From: a virus
Length of the DNA: 54,932 bases
Strand: one strand, 5' to 3'
IMG/VR virus record: IMGVR_UViG_3300000477_000001
Coordinates: 1-54,932 of that record
Shown: in pieces, positions 17,368 through 26,053 of the stretch
Layout: every line of letters begins with the position of its first letter
Numbering within the stretch: position 1 is the first letter of the stretch
Translations under genes and position numbers: made by a program
Notes under the pieces: generated by a model
What the model was told of the DNA's origin: nothing
What the model saw: the letters and a program-made list of their open reading frames with translations, nothing else
Databases searched by the model: none

Positions 17368-18318
17368 ATGAGTGAATACATAACCGAAGACAAAAAGGGA
17401 CGTAAGAAACTCGCCAAGGGTTACTTCAGCCCTTCCAGATTGAAGACATTGGAAGCCTGTCCATGGCAGTATGAACTGAAGTACAACCGGAAGATCTATC
17501 CATACGAACGGATCATTGAACCTCATAGTGAGTTAGGTAGCGCGATGCACTACTTCGCCGAACACTATGATGGGAGTGGTGACCCACGGAAGATATCTCT
17601 CCTGACTCACAACGCCAAGAACAAGTTTACCTTGGAAGAGGCCCAGCTGGAAGAACTGGATGTCATGATTGACAATCTGGTCAACGGGATCTGGCCTTTG
17701 TTGGAAGGTAAGGGAGAACGAGAATTCTCTTTTACTCCTAAGAAGATTCAGACAGAGGTGAATATCAAAGGCGAGATAATGGTCCCGAGTAGCGATAAGC
17801 AATTTCGGGTAATGCCCCTCAACATGAAGATTGACCGATTGGTCACCACCGAAGATAATCGCCACATCATAATTGACTTCAAGAAAGGTCAGCCTAATAC
17901 TCACCGGCATCTCTTTCAGGTGTTGTTCTATGCGGTTGCCTATTCTCAACGCTTCCGTGTCCTGATCCCCGACATAGAGATCTGGCTAATCTTCCCCAAT
18001 GAAAAGAAGAACTGGATCCGTATCATCGATGGGGCGCAGGTACTGGAGCACGTACAAGACTTTGAAGAGGACCTTAAAGAGAAGTTTGACCTCATTGAAC
18101 AGAAGGCCCCTTTCACCGAAGAGGATGCCCAACCCAGTTTCTTGTGTAACTTCTGTCCGTTTCACGCAACCGACCTCTGTCCAACCACTAAGATGTTGGA
18201 AGGGGCAAAGTATCCGGAGAACGCCGAACGCAAGTTTTACATAGGGAGTTATGTAAAGGGACGGCAAGTAAAGACTCCGGTGAACCCTGAGAAACAGCTT
18301 AACACACCTTCGTGGTGA
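17368..18318 (+). CDS. RecB/Cas4-like PD-(D/E)xK nuclease with Fe-S cysteines
   Basis: A probable DNA exonuclease or endonuclease. It begins with SPSRLKTLEACPWQYELKY, typical of the PDDEXK_1 family, and has H61. The catalytic D156 and D170-F-K172 are present, followed by Q184-xxx-Y188. Four cysteines (C31, C260, C263, C271) have the spacing that holds a 4Fe-4S cluster in Cas4 and AddB. I chose ATG 17368. An in-frame GTG at 17329 would require translating through the terminator and has no Shine-Dalgarno. Its place after UvsX suggests a recombination or host-DNA processing role. Confidence 0.8.
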   Translation: MSEYITEDKKGRKKLAKGYFSPSRLKTLEACPWQYELKYNRKIYPYERIIEPHSELGSAMHYFAEHYDGSGDPRKISLLTHNAKNKFTLEEAQLEELDVMIDNLVNGIWPLLEGKGEREFSFTPKKIQTEVNIKGEIMVPSSDKQFRVMPLNMKIDRLVTTEDNRHIIIDFKKGQPNTHRHLFQVLFYAVAYSQRFRVLIPDIEIWLIFPNEKKNWIRIIDGAQVLEHVQDFEEDLKEKFDLIEQKAPFTEEDAQPSFLCNFCPFHATDLCPTTKMLEGAKYPENAERKFYIGSYVKGRQVKTPVNPEKQLNTPSW

Positions 18319-18340
18319 TTATATCTAATAAGGAGATCGT

Positions 18341-18790
18341 ATGAAGAATACTAAAGTACCCATGAACAAGGTCGTGGTAGCCTCTCGTATTGGGGCTATT
18401 GAACGATTGATCAGTAGCAGTAGTAAAGTGGTTGCGGAGAACTGGAGCGAGATGTTCCAGTGGTATCGGGAGGCCACAAACATCGTATCAAGCTTTGATC
18501 AGGTTCTGCGGGAGATCCATGAAAGCGTAAAGAAGGGATCCCGTACATCGGAAAAGGCAGATCAATTGATCACGCGTCTAATCTCCAAGGATATCCAGAT
18601 GCAAATACCCGACAAAGCCCCTTTCAAATATGAAGAGCTCTTTCCCGAGGTACCTCAGCAGGAAGATCCTCCTACCATCAAGCAGGCCGATGTCTTGGCT
18701 GCTTTGGGCATACTGAAGGTAGGGGATGATAAGAAGGCTTCCGTTACCGCTGATAAGCTGTGGGGTATGATCACAGACGACGAGGAGTAG
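18341..18790 (+). CDS. Hypothetical protein
   Basis: An unrecognised 149-residue protein, largely helical with an acidic C-terminus. It has a good Shine-Dalgarno (aaggag) and lies 3 nt before the HldE-like gene, so it is co-transcribed with the nuclease and the heptose module. No membrane segment or metal motif is seen. Confidence 0.7.
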   Translation: MKNTKVPMNKVVVASRIGAIERLISSSSKVVAENWSEMFQWYREATNIVSSFDQVLREIHESVKKGSRTSEKADQLITRLISKDIQMQIPDKAPFKYEELFPEVPQQEDPPTIKQADVLAALGILKVGDDKKASVTADKLWGMITDDEE

Positions 18791-18793
18791 TTT

Positions 18794-20452
18794 ATGCCTC
18801 AACGAAACATAATTGTGATCGGGGATGCAATCCTCGATCACTATTGCTATGCCACTGTCTCGGACAAGGGCAACCCCGAGCAATTCACTGCGTCTTTATA
18901 TGAGGTTAATGAGGAACAGTTTTACCCAGGTGGCGCAGCTAATGTAGCTGTGAATGCCGCAGCAGCAAATGAGTTTGCAAAGGTATACTTCTTGACCTTG
19001 GTGTCAGAATCTATTAGCGCATACGTATCTGAGGAAACCCAGGAGCAAATCTTCGATCGCGCCTTTGAGTCCGCCAACAATAAGCTAGGGTTCAACATCT
19101 CAATGCGTAAAGCTCAATCCCCTTCTATCCTAGGCTTTACCAAGAAAACCCGAATGTTCATCAATTGGGAAGGGGATGAATGGAAATACGTCCATCGTTT
19201 GGATCATGACGCTCAGTGTGCTCGCATTCCCGTATGGCCCCAAATGTTCATGGATCAGTTTGAGACTATTCTCAAACATACCCCCTCTTCCGATGAGAAG
19301 GAAACCATTGTCGTAATCTCAGACTATGACAAGGGCGCTGTCCCTTACCCCATGGAAGTTATTTCCATGGCAAAGAAGTATGGATGTGAAGTTATCGTCG
19401 ACGGGAAGAAGCCTTGGAACAAATACCTCAACTCTGACATACTCAAGGTCAACTTACGAGAGTTGAATGAACAGTTTCAGCGGATGCAACGAGCACATTT
19501 GTTCCTAATGGATGAGGAAACAGAGAAGCTGGAACTGGATGATGCAGAAGGGGAGTGGGCTTTTATATGTCCGTCTAATCTAAAGTTGGTCCATCTAAAC
19601 TCTTATAGCGCCTCTGAAACTGAGGCCGTGGAGAAGTCTCTTCGAGACAGAGTACTGTACCTGATGATGAAAGAGGCACGAGTAGAGGACCTAATAATCA
19701 CTATGGGTAATCGAGGAGTCTTCTATATCTCATCGCGGCCTCTCGGAGGAAAAGCGGCATATTTCCCAGCGTCGGAACCTGAGGTAGTTAGGGACCCCTC
19801 TGGAGCAGGAGATTCCTTCACAGCTGGATTTGCTGTCAAGCGCCTACAGGGTGAAGATATGAACTCTGCAATCAAGTATGGAATGAGCCTCGGGAGAAGG
19901 GCGGTATCCTATAGAGGGATCTGGCGCACAGGAATAAGCACTGTACCAACCAGAACCCAAGATCCGGTAGGGGCAAGGGAATCCGCTGAAACCAAGGAGA
20001 ACGTTCAAAGGTGCATTAGGGCTTTCCCTCCGACCACTACCATACTCTTCACCAATGGATGCTTTGATGGATTACATCCGGGCCACATTCGGCTGTTCAA
20101 GAAGATTAAGGCCAAGTATCCTCATGCGGCCGTTGTAGTGGGCTTGAACAGTGATATCTCTTATGAAAAGGTAAAGGGTCATAAGCCCACCTATTCTGAG
20201 GAACATCGTAAAGAGGCTCTGGAGGCGTTGAAACAAGTCGACTGTGTAATCATCTATGACAACGAAACGCCTTTAGAAATCATTGAACACCTCTCTCCAA
20301 ACATCTTAGTTAAGGGAGGGGACTACACATCCCATGACCAGATAGTGGGCAGTGATTTTATGAAGAAGGTTCAAGGGATAACTGACATCATTCCCCTGGA
20401 TGAAGACACCGCCCATTATGGGTCTTCAGGCCCTAAGGTGGCTAAGGAGTAA
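18794..20452 (+). CDS. HldE-like bifunctional sugar kinase / nucleotidyltransferase
   Basis: The domain order matches bacterial HldE, which phosphorylates heptose 7-phosphate at C1 and adenylates heptose 1-phosphate. The N-terminal PfkB/ribokinase domain has PGGAANVAVN (45-54) and the C-terminal signature DPSGAGDS with catalytic D340. The cytidylyltransferase-like domain has NGCFDGLHPGH, with HPGH at 428-431, and later LVKGGDYT. An insertion of about 60 residues (near 215-275) makes it longer than E. coli HldE (477). It is followed 3 nt later by an epimerase and then a GmhA-like isomerase. The exact sugar is inferred from this trio. Confidence 0.85.
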   Translation: MPQRNIIVIGDAILDHYCYATVSDKGNPEQFTASLYEVNEEQFYPGGAANVAVNAAAANEFAKVYFLTLVSESISAYVSEETQEQIFDRAFESANNKLGFNISMRKAQSPSILGFTKKTRMFINWEGDEWKYVHRLDHDAQCARIPVWPQMFMDQFETILKHTPSSDEKETIVVISDYDKGAVPYPMEVISMAKKYGCEVIVDGKKPWNKYLNSDILKVNLRELNEQFQRMQRAHLFLMDEETEKLELDDAEGEWAFICPSNLKLVHLNSYSASETEAVEKSLRDRVLYLMMKEARVEDLIITMGNRGVFYISSRPLGGKAAYFPASEPEVVRDPSGAGDSFTAGFAVKRLQGEDMNSAIKYGMSLGRRAVSYRGIWRTGISTVPTRTQDPVGARESAETKENVQRCIRAFPPTTTILFTNGCFDGLHPGHIRLFKKIKAKYPHAAVVVGLNSDISYEKVKGHKPTYSEEHRKEALEALKQVDCVIIYDNETPLEIIEHLSPNILVKGGDYTSHDQIVGSDFMKKVQGITDIIPLDEDTAHYGSSGPKVAKE

Positions 20453-20455
20453 GTT

Positions 20456-21658
20456 ATGGATGTATATGGGACTGAGTACCACGAAGAATTAAGAGACTGG
20501 ATTGACATAGCAGCAACCAAGCTCAAGATAATCAAGACCCCTGCTATCGTCGTTACAGGCGCCGGAGGGTTCATAGGGAGCAATGTGGTTAGGTCTCTAT
20601 TGGATGCTGGAATCAAGGTTGTAGCAATTGATGATCTATCGTCCGAACGCATCCAAGAAACCTTAATGGAATTCCCTCAATTGGAGAAGGTGTTCGATCT
20701 TCAAGATGTCATACACCTGTCACATGAAGAGCTAGCATCTTATCTTGAACCCTTTGCTGGTGTTATCCACTTAGGGGCAAACTCCAGCATTGCAGACTCT
20801 CGCAATCCCCAATTGCGAAAAGACATCTTCCACCGCAACTACATATTCACGCGTAATATGTATTGGGCTACAATGGATAGTGTGTTTCCTTCTGGGGCAA
20901 CTACCTTTCGCCCTTCTTTCGTGTTCGCGAGTTCAGCTGCCGTATATGGATCCGATCCTTCCAACTTCGATAGGATTCAAGAAGAACGTGACATTAACCC
21001 TTCTACTTGGTATGGGTGGACAAAGAGTCAAGCGGAACAAGCTCTCAATACCTGGCCTCCACTACGGATGAATGTTGAATCACCGGTAAAGGTAACCATC
21101 CTTCGCCCCTATAACGTATTCGGTCCGGGAGATGAGCGGAAGCCGAAGGAGTCTCAAAGCTTCATCACTCGATGTATCATCGATTGGTATCACCATTCTA
21201 AGCCTTTGGTATTTCATCATCCAGATGGAAGACGTGCGGCGCGAGACTTTGTACCTGTCAGTCAAGTGGTACGAGCTGTTTTCGCGTCTCTCCTGCGACC
21301 AACAAAGGAGTCCATGCAGCCTGTTGTTGTTGATGTGGGGAATGGGGATACTTGGGATCTATTGACCTTAGCTCGAAGAATAGGTCAGATGATGGTGACC
21401 TATGATTGGATACGAGATATTGATGAGGAGACAATCGCCCATCATGAAAGCACCTCTACTCCTATGATCCCTACAATAGATGGAAAGATAATTCAAAACC
21501 CCACAAAGCTTCCTGGATTTCAATTCCGTACCGAGGCAGACCTTCACCCTATGAAAGAATACTTGGGGTTGTCCCGGTTACAGGAATGGGAATTTGAAAG
21601 AGAGCTCCACGAACAAATAAGGAGGGTCGTTTCTTATGTTGAAGACAGCCGACCATGA
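20456..21658 (+). CDS. NAD-dependent sugar epimerase/dehydratase (SDR), HldD-like role
   Basis: An extended short-chain dehydrogenase. The Rossmann motif GAGGFIG is at residues 35-41, after an unusual N-terminal extension of about 30 residues. ASSAAVYG and catalytic Y186-xxx-K190 (YGWTK) follow, then LRPYNVFGPGD. In this setting it most likely acts on the nucleotide-activated heptose, as HldD converts the 6-epimer of ADP-heptose. The sequence alone would also fit UDP-glucose 4-epimerase or a dehydratase. It overlaps the GmhA-like gene by 23 nt. Confidence 0.85.
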   Translation: MDVYGTEYHEELRDWIDIAATKLKIIKTPAIVVTGAGGFIGSNVVRSLLDAGIKVVAIDDLSSERIQETLMEFPQLEKVFDLQDVIHLSHEELASYLEPFAGVIHLGANSSIADSRNPQLRKDIFHRNYIFTRNMYWATMDSVFPSGATTFRPSFVFASSAAVYGSDPSNFDRIQEERDINPSTWYGWTKSQAEQALNTWPPLRMNVESPVKVTILRPYNVFGPGDERKPKESQSFITRCIIDWYHHSKPLVFHHPDGRRAARDFVPVSQVVRAVFASLLRPTKESMQPVVVDVGNGDTWDLLTLARRIGQMMVTYDWIRDIDEETIAHHESTSTPMIPTIDGKIIQNPTKLPGFQFRTEADLHPMKEYLGLSRLQEWEFERELHEQIRRVVSYVEDSRP

Positions 21659-22295
21659 AATGTTGAATGAGTATGCTGGTCAGGTGCAAGAAGCCCTGAA
21701 TGACATCTTCCTGCATGAGGACACCTTTGACAAGCTCCTGAAGATGGCCACTCTTATCCGAGAGGCTTTTTCTCGCGGGAACAAACTTATCATCATGGGT
21801 AATGGGGGCTCGGCGACGGATGCTGATCACATTGCTTCCGAATTTGTAGGTAAGTTCGGTCAACCTAAGCGTCAGGGGTATCCAGCTATAGCCCTAACAA
21901 ATCCTGCTTTCCTTACCGCTTGGGCCAATGACTTCAATTACAATACTACGTTCTCTCGCGCCGTCAATGCTTACATTGCCGACGGAGATGTTGTATGGGT
22001 GTTGTCAACCTCCGGGAACTCACGCAACATCATTACCGCTATTGATTACTTACGGGCTCGTCAAGAGAAGACCTTCTCCGTTATAGGATTTCTGGGGTAT
22101 GCCCTTAGATCCCCTGCCATGGATAATTCTTATCCAGGGGTTGACGTTAACATTCGTGTCCCGTTGTACCATCCATATATGACCTCACAGGAGGCGGAGG
22201 AGACAATGCTCACAGCAATCATTCAGGATGTACACCGAGTGCTGTACCATATGATTGTCATGCATGTCGATATGGAATTAGCCACTAAATCCTGA
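21636..22295 (+). CDS. gmhA: Sedoheptulose 7-phosphate isomerase (GmhA-like, SIS domain)
   Basis: Expected to convert sedoheptulose 7-phosphate to heptose 7-phosphate, the entry step of ADP-heptose synthesis. The SIS domain is clear. MGNGGSATDADHIASEF holds H65 and E69, matching the metal/catalytic H61 and E65 of E. coli GmhA. ALTNPAFLTAWANDF resembles the family's nucleotide-free sugar pocket, and STSGNS (124-129) binds phosphate. A C-terminal helix keeps the expected EE..L..IIQDVHR pattern. A ggaggg site lies in the end of the epimerase gene. A dedicated GmhB phosphatase is not seen. Confidence 0.88.
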   Translation: MLKTADHEMLNEYAGQVQEALNDIFLHEDTFDKLLKMATLIREAFSRGNKLIIMGNGGSATDADHIASEFVGKFGQPKRQGYPAIALTNPAFLTAWANDFNYNTTFSRAVNAYIADGDVVWVLSTSGNSRNIITAIDYLRARQEKTFSVIGFLGYALRSPAMDNSYPGVDVNIRVPLYHPYMTSQEAEETMLTAIIQDVHRVLYHMIVMHVDMELATKS

Positions 22296-22303
22296 AAGGC
22301 AGG

Positions 22304-22312
22304 TATATTATA
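22304..22312 (+). promoter_or_regulatory. TATATTATA promoter-like element (leaderless class)
   Basis: GTATATTATAGACATG, identical to the element at 15875, again with the first T exactly 12 nt before ATG 22316. Confidence 0.6.
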
Positions 22313-22315
22313 GAC

Positions 22316-22627
22316 ATGGAAAAGATCGAAGGACAGAAAGCCGAAATTGGCTCGCCAGGACTTGGGCAGAAGCCTAAAGCAGAGAACCAGGAGAAGCAGG
22401 AGAAGCCGGCTGACAAGAAAGAGCAGCCCAAAAAGCAGACCCTGCGATTTATGACCAGATCACGCCATGGCAACAAGGTTCGAGTAATCGGACCTAACGA
22501 TCCTCCTAATCGCCATGAGCGGCGTCGTCGCGATGCGACCATGCTCCGGAAACCACGGGTAAACAAAGGCCCGAAATCGCAAAGAGCGAACACGCCCGGG
22601 GCATTCGGTCGACAAGGACGTGTGTAA
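22316..22627 (+). CDS. Small basic, probably disordered protein
   Basis: A 103-residue protein rich in Lys, Arg, Gln, Glu and Pro without a hydrophobic core, so probably disordered and nucleic-acid or protein binding. It has its own TATATTATA element and an intrinsic terminator, making a one-gene unit with a predicted leaderless mRNA. I recognise no family. Confidence 0.7.
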   Translation: MEKIEGQKAEIGSPGLGQKPKAENQEKQEKPADKKEQPKKQTLRFMTRSRHGNKVRVIGPNDPPNRHERRRRDATMLRKPRVNKGPKSQRANTPGAFGRQGRV

Positions 22628-22661
22628 CCTCCCACACTGGTAGAGAGGTGATTCCGCAGCG

Positions 22662-22687
22662 GCCCCAGAGAAATCTGGGGCTTTTTT
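22662..22687 (+). terminator. Intrinsic terminator
   Basis: GCCCCAGA (22662-22669), a GAAA tetraloop, TCTGGGGC (22674-22681), then six T. It closes the one-gene unit at 22316. Confidence 0.92.
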
Positions 22688-22723
22688 ATGCTCTCAGGGG
22701 TGGATTTCTTGGTTGGGCGGGGG

Positions 22724-22729
22724 TATAAT
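22724..22729 (+). promoter_or_regulatory. TATAAT promoter-like element
   Basis: GGTATAATTAAGACATAC lies between the terminator and ATG 22760. It shares the TATA...AGACAT shape of the main element but is not identical, and no good -35 is seen. Confidence 0.4.
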
Positions 22730-22759
22730 TAAGACATACTACAGGAAAGGAGAGACAAG

Positions 22760-23320
22760 ATGGGTAGGCAATTGAAGACGGAGAAGCAGAGAGAGAAGCT
22801 GTTGGCAGCGTTATATGGTATCCAAGGAATCACCGAAAAATTAAAAGGTATGGCGTTGCGATATTTTGCGGCTGAGGAGCTTATTGCACTATTTTCACGA
22901 AACCTTCTGTTTGATTCACAAGGGTTTGTTACGCACAAGGAAATGCAAGCGTTTTCGCGCGCACTTTACAATGAGCTTATATTACCCATAACAGGTATCA
23001 AGTGGTCCTCGTGCACGTGTCTAGTTACAGACGAGATGTTTGGGCGAACCTATATAGCTGGCATAATCGTGAGGTTTTTTGATCAGGGGTATACACCGGA
23101 ACAGGTAAGAGAATGGTTTGAACACAATGTCTATCGATATAAATGCAAAGTACCCTCGACATTCAATCAACTGATCAGCAAGGGAGAAGGGGATATAGCT
23201 ATACAGCGAAAACTCATCGAAGGGGCTTTTGAATCTGAAGATGCTTTCCTTCGCGCATACAAAGAGGAATTACGGAAGTTTTATATTAGATGGGCGGAAG
23301 AGCTCCGTGCCATCGCCTGA
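22760..23320 (+). CDS. Hypothetical protein
   Basis: An unrecognised 186-residue, mostly helical, basic protein with ggaaaggag before the start. It stands alone between two promoter-like elements. No motif supports a function. Confidence 0.7.
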   Translation: MGRQLKTEKQREKLLAALYGIQGITEKLKGMALRYFAAEELIALFSRNLLFDSQGFVTHKEMQAFSRALYNELILPITGIKWSSCTCLVTDEMFGRTYIAGIIVRFFDQGYTPEQVREWFEHNVYRYKCKVPSTFNQLISKGEGDIAIQRKLIEGAFESEDAFLRAYKEELRKFYIRWAEELRAIA

Positions 23321-23325
23321 TTATG

Positions 23326-23333
23326 TATATTAT
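23326..23333 (+). promoter_or_regulatory. TATATTAT promoter-like element
   Basis: The element starts 26 nt before ATG 23352. Twelve nt on from its first T begins aggaga, the Shine-Dalgarno of the RNA ligase gene. Confidence 0.55.
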
Positions 23334-23351
23334 CGTTAGGAGACCATCTAC

Positions 23352-24584
23352 ATGTATCCACTGAAGATCCAACAAATGATACAACGTTACGGGTACCACG
23401 ATGCTCACAACATGCTGCGAGGTGAGCCGTGGAATATCGAAATCAAGCAAGAGGAATTTGCGGGGGAGATCCTGTACCTGTACAAGTACAACCAGATCTC
23501 CACTGACTTCTCTCAGCCTGAGAGTAGAGAGGCCCGTGGGTTGATACTCTTTCGACGGCACAATGACAGAGGCATACCACAGCCTGACATCGCCAACATT
23601 GGGTTCGACAAGTTCTTTAACTTCAATGAGCCCAACGCCGATCCCATTGACTTCCGCAAGGCCTACATCTTGGAGAAGGTTGACGGGTCCATCATCAAGA
23701 TCACTCGTATAGGGAATGACTTGCTCATCTCTACCAACGGGTCGATCAACGCAATGAACACCGATCTACCTTTTCCTTCCAAGGAGTATAAGACCTTTGG
23801 CCAGCTGGTGAAGGATCACATTAGGCAGGCGGAGTTCGAGGGCGGCTTTGAAGAGGGGATGTCTTATATCTTCGAGCTGGTTGGTCCGCATAACCGAGTG
23901 GTGGTTCCCTATCCCAAGGATGCCCTATATTTCTTGGGCGCACGGAGCAAGGAGACCGGCCGGGAGTACCTCCCCAGTGAGACCCCTTACTTCCTAAGTG
24001 AGTTTCGTACACCGAAGGTCTTCACCCATCCGAACAAGAGTTCAAGTGAGGAAGTGCAGAGGGTGCTGGAGCAGATCTGCACCACTTTAGATTGGACTCA
24101 GGAAGGGTTTGTTCTGTTGGAACCCTCGGATGAGGGTAAGTTTACTCGGGTGAAGATGAAGGGTGCCGACTACCTTGTGGCTCATCGGCTGCGCGGGGAA
24201 ACAACTCCCACACCTCGGCGAATCTTGGACATGATCCTAACCGAGTGCGACGATGACTTCATTAGCTACTTCCCCGAGTACCGAGACATGGTGTACGAGG
24301 TAAAGGACAAGCTCCGAGGGTTGATTGAAGAGATCACCATTGACGTCAGGACAATCATCGATGAGGGTTGGGACAAAGTTGAACGAAAGACTTTCGCTAA
24401 CCAGTTCGCCAAGAAGCGAATCGCACCGGCTATTCTGTTTGCCATACGAGACAAGATAGAGGCCGGGGAGAAGCTCTCTTCGTGGGACAACCCTAACAAG
24501 GTCCAGGAGCTACTTGTAAACAAGTTGTCCAATGACAAGATTCTTTCTCTCATGGACAAGCTCGCCGACGAAGGATTGATATAG
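23352..24584 (+). CDS. rnlA: RNA ligase, T4 Rnl1 type
   Basis: An ATP-dependent ligase that seals RNA breaks, classically host or phage tRNAs cut in the anticodon loop. The adenylated lysine is K109 in motif I (KVDGS, 109-113). Upstream RGLIL and downstream EGFVLLEP (motif IV) and RVKMKGADYL (motif V) match Rnl1. The C-terminal helical region resembles the tRNA-specific domain of Rnl1. The gene has its own promoter element and lies 4 kb from a polynucleotide kinase-phosphatase, its usual partner. Confidence 0.92.
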   Translation: MYPLKIQQMIQRYGYHDAHNMLRGEPWNIEIKQEEFAGEILYLYKYNQISTDFSQPESREARGLILFRRHNDRGIPQPDIANIGFDKFFNFNEPNADPIDFRKAYILEKVDGSIIKITRIGNDLLISTNGSINAMNTDLPFPSKEYKTFGQLVKDHIRQAEFEGGFEEGMSYIFELVGPHNRVVVPYPKDALYFLGARSKETGREYLPSETPYFLSEFRTPKVFTHPNKSSSEEVQRVLEQICTTLDWTQEGFVLLEPSDEGKFTRVKMKGADYLVAHRLRGETTPTPRRILDMILTECDDDFISYFPEYRDMVYEVKDKLRGLIEEITIDVRTIIDEGWDKVERKTFANQFAKKRIAPAILFAIRDKIEAGEKLSSWDNPNKVQELLVNKLSNDKILSLMDKLADEGLI

Positions 24585-24593
24585 GAGACCGAT

Positions 24594-25223
24594 ATGCGAA
24601 ACTTGAGCATAACCACTGATCGCTTTCCCGTGCAAATAACTGCACGGGATGGTCTTTGGGAATTGAAAGACGTTGCTGTAATTGATTTAGGCAGCGTACC
24701 TAAGTATGAACCTTCTGTTTTGGATTTGCAGGAGGCTCCAGGGATCACTTACATAAAGACCAGTGACATGCTTGCTATGCTTCGCGTGGAAGTCGATCAC
24801 TTCGTAACCCTCCTACAACGGGTGGTGACAAACATCTGGGATGATCCATATGGACCGCCTTGGGGAGTGCTTGCGGGCACATACCCTTACTATGACATGT
24901 GTGTGCATCCTTTTTCCGAGTCCTATCCTTATCATAAAGGACTAGGTAACCCCATCCCCATCGACATTGAAAGTGGGAAGGAGCCCTATGTCACCGCGCT
25001 CGCTCGGCATAGTATGTTCGTACCTAAGAACTCGATCTTCGGGATCGATGTGCTCAACGGGGAGGCTGATTTTTTCGGTATAGCTCAATCCTTCGGTATG
25101 TGGTGGACCAGTGTTCTTAATCATGAGGATGTAGGTCATTGGCCATTGGATCTGAGGGATAGTTTACATGATGATCCGGATTACCAACGGATCACGCTCA
25201 CACAAGGAGAAGGATGGCCATGA
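24594..25223 (+). CDS. Hypothetical protein
   Basis: An unrecognised 209-residue protein with many aromatic residues (repeated Tyr-Pro, Trp, His), globular in character, with no signal peptide. It lies 9 nt after the RNA ligase and overlaps ThyX by 10 nt, so it is part of that operon. No function can be read from it. Confidence 0.7.
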   Translation: MRNLSITTDRFPVQITARDGLWELKDVAVIDLGSVPKYEPSVLDLQEAPGITYIKTSDMLAMLRVEVDHFVTLLQRVVTNIWDDPYGPPWGVLAGTYPYYDMCVHPFSESYPYHKGLGNPIPIDIESGKEPYVTALARHSMFVPKNSIFGIDVLNGEADFFGIAQSFGMWWTSVLNHEDVGHWPLDLRDSLHDDPDYQRITLTQGEGWP

Positions 25224-26053
25224 TAGCACATCAGGAAGTATTTGTATTTTGCGCGGAGCCTGGGGATAAGACAGGAATGGGTACGCATGCGCGTATTGGA
25301 GCGGTGGAACTATTGGGGGCGTTTGGGGATGACGAATTCATCGCTAATGCTGCTCGTACGTCTTTCAACAAGGAATCGACAGATACCGAGCGCAACCGAA
25401 AGCTCATTCACTACCTGTACCGGAACAAGCACACATCTCCATTGGAAATGGGTAACATTACCTTCCGGATAACCGCTCCCATCTTTGTGGCACGTCAATG
25501 GGTACGTCATCGAACTGCGAAGATGAATGAGGTCTCTCGACGATACGTGGATTCGGAGCCTCATTTTTATATCCCTGACTCTTACCGAGCACGACCGGAA
25601 AAGAGTGTCAAACAGGGAAGCGATCCGTACGCCGCAGTATCTAAATCCGATGTCCTAAGAGCGGATGTGATAGAGCTGTATGATGAGGCCCTGCGCATCT
25701 ACGACAAGATGATCGAAGAAGGGGTGGCACCGGAACTTGCGCGTATGCATCTTCCCTTGTCAACCTATACTACATGGGTGTGGCAGATGGATTTGCACAA
25801 CCTCTTTCACTTCTTAAAGCTTCGGGAAGACTCCCACGCTCAGGCAGAGATCAGGGAATTCGCTCATACCATTCATGACATGATCAATGCCCATCTTCCG
25901 CAGTTTAGTGCTGCAATGGAAGTCTTCGAAGACATGCAAGGGCTGGAGGAAGCTGTACGTACCGCGGCAAACGTATATAAGGACGATCTCTCCGAACTTG
26001 AGATGGCAATCCTGGATATAGCAAAAGACAAGGAGTTAGAAAATGCCGAATGA
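25214..26053 (+). CDS. thyX: Flavin-dependent thymidylate synthase
   Basis: Makes dTMP from dUMP using FAD and methylenetetrahydrofolate. The ThyX signature is RHRTAKMNEVSRRY (residues 98-111). It fits RHRxxSxNExSxRY except that Lys103 replaces the first Ser. HLPLSTYTTWVWQMDLHNLFHFLKLR and HAQAEIR complete the FAD and dUMP sites. Length (279) is normal. The N-terminal ATG follows aaggaga. It supplies thymidylate for phage replication and overlaps the next RNA ligase by 11 nt. Confidence 0.93.
   Translation: MAMIAHQEVFVFCAEPGDKTGMGTHARIGAVELLGAFGDDEFIANAARTSFNKESTDTERNRKLIHYLYRNKHTSPLEMGNITFRITAPIFVARQWVRHRTAKMNEVSRRYVDSEPHFYIPDSYRARPEKSVKQGSDPYAAVSKSDVLRADVIELYDEALRIYDKMIEEGVAPELARMHLPLSTYTTWVWQMDLHNLFHFLKLREDSHAQAEIREFAHTIHDMINAHLPQFSAAMEVFEDMQGLEEAVRTAANVYKDDLSELEMAILDIAKDKELENAE

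Noticed and set aside
22705-22729. Host-type sigma-70 promoter before 22760
   Set aside because: The possible -35 hexamers lie only 9-13 nt from TATAAT, too close for a normal spacer; only the -10-like box is reported.
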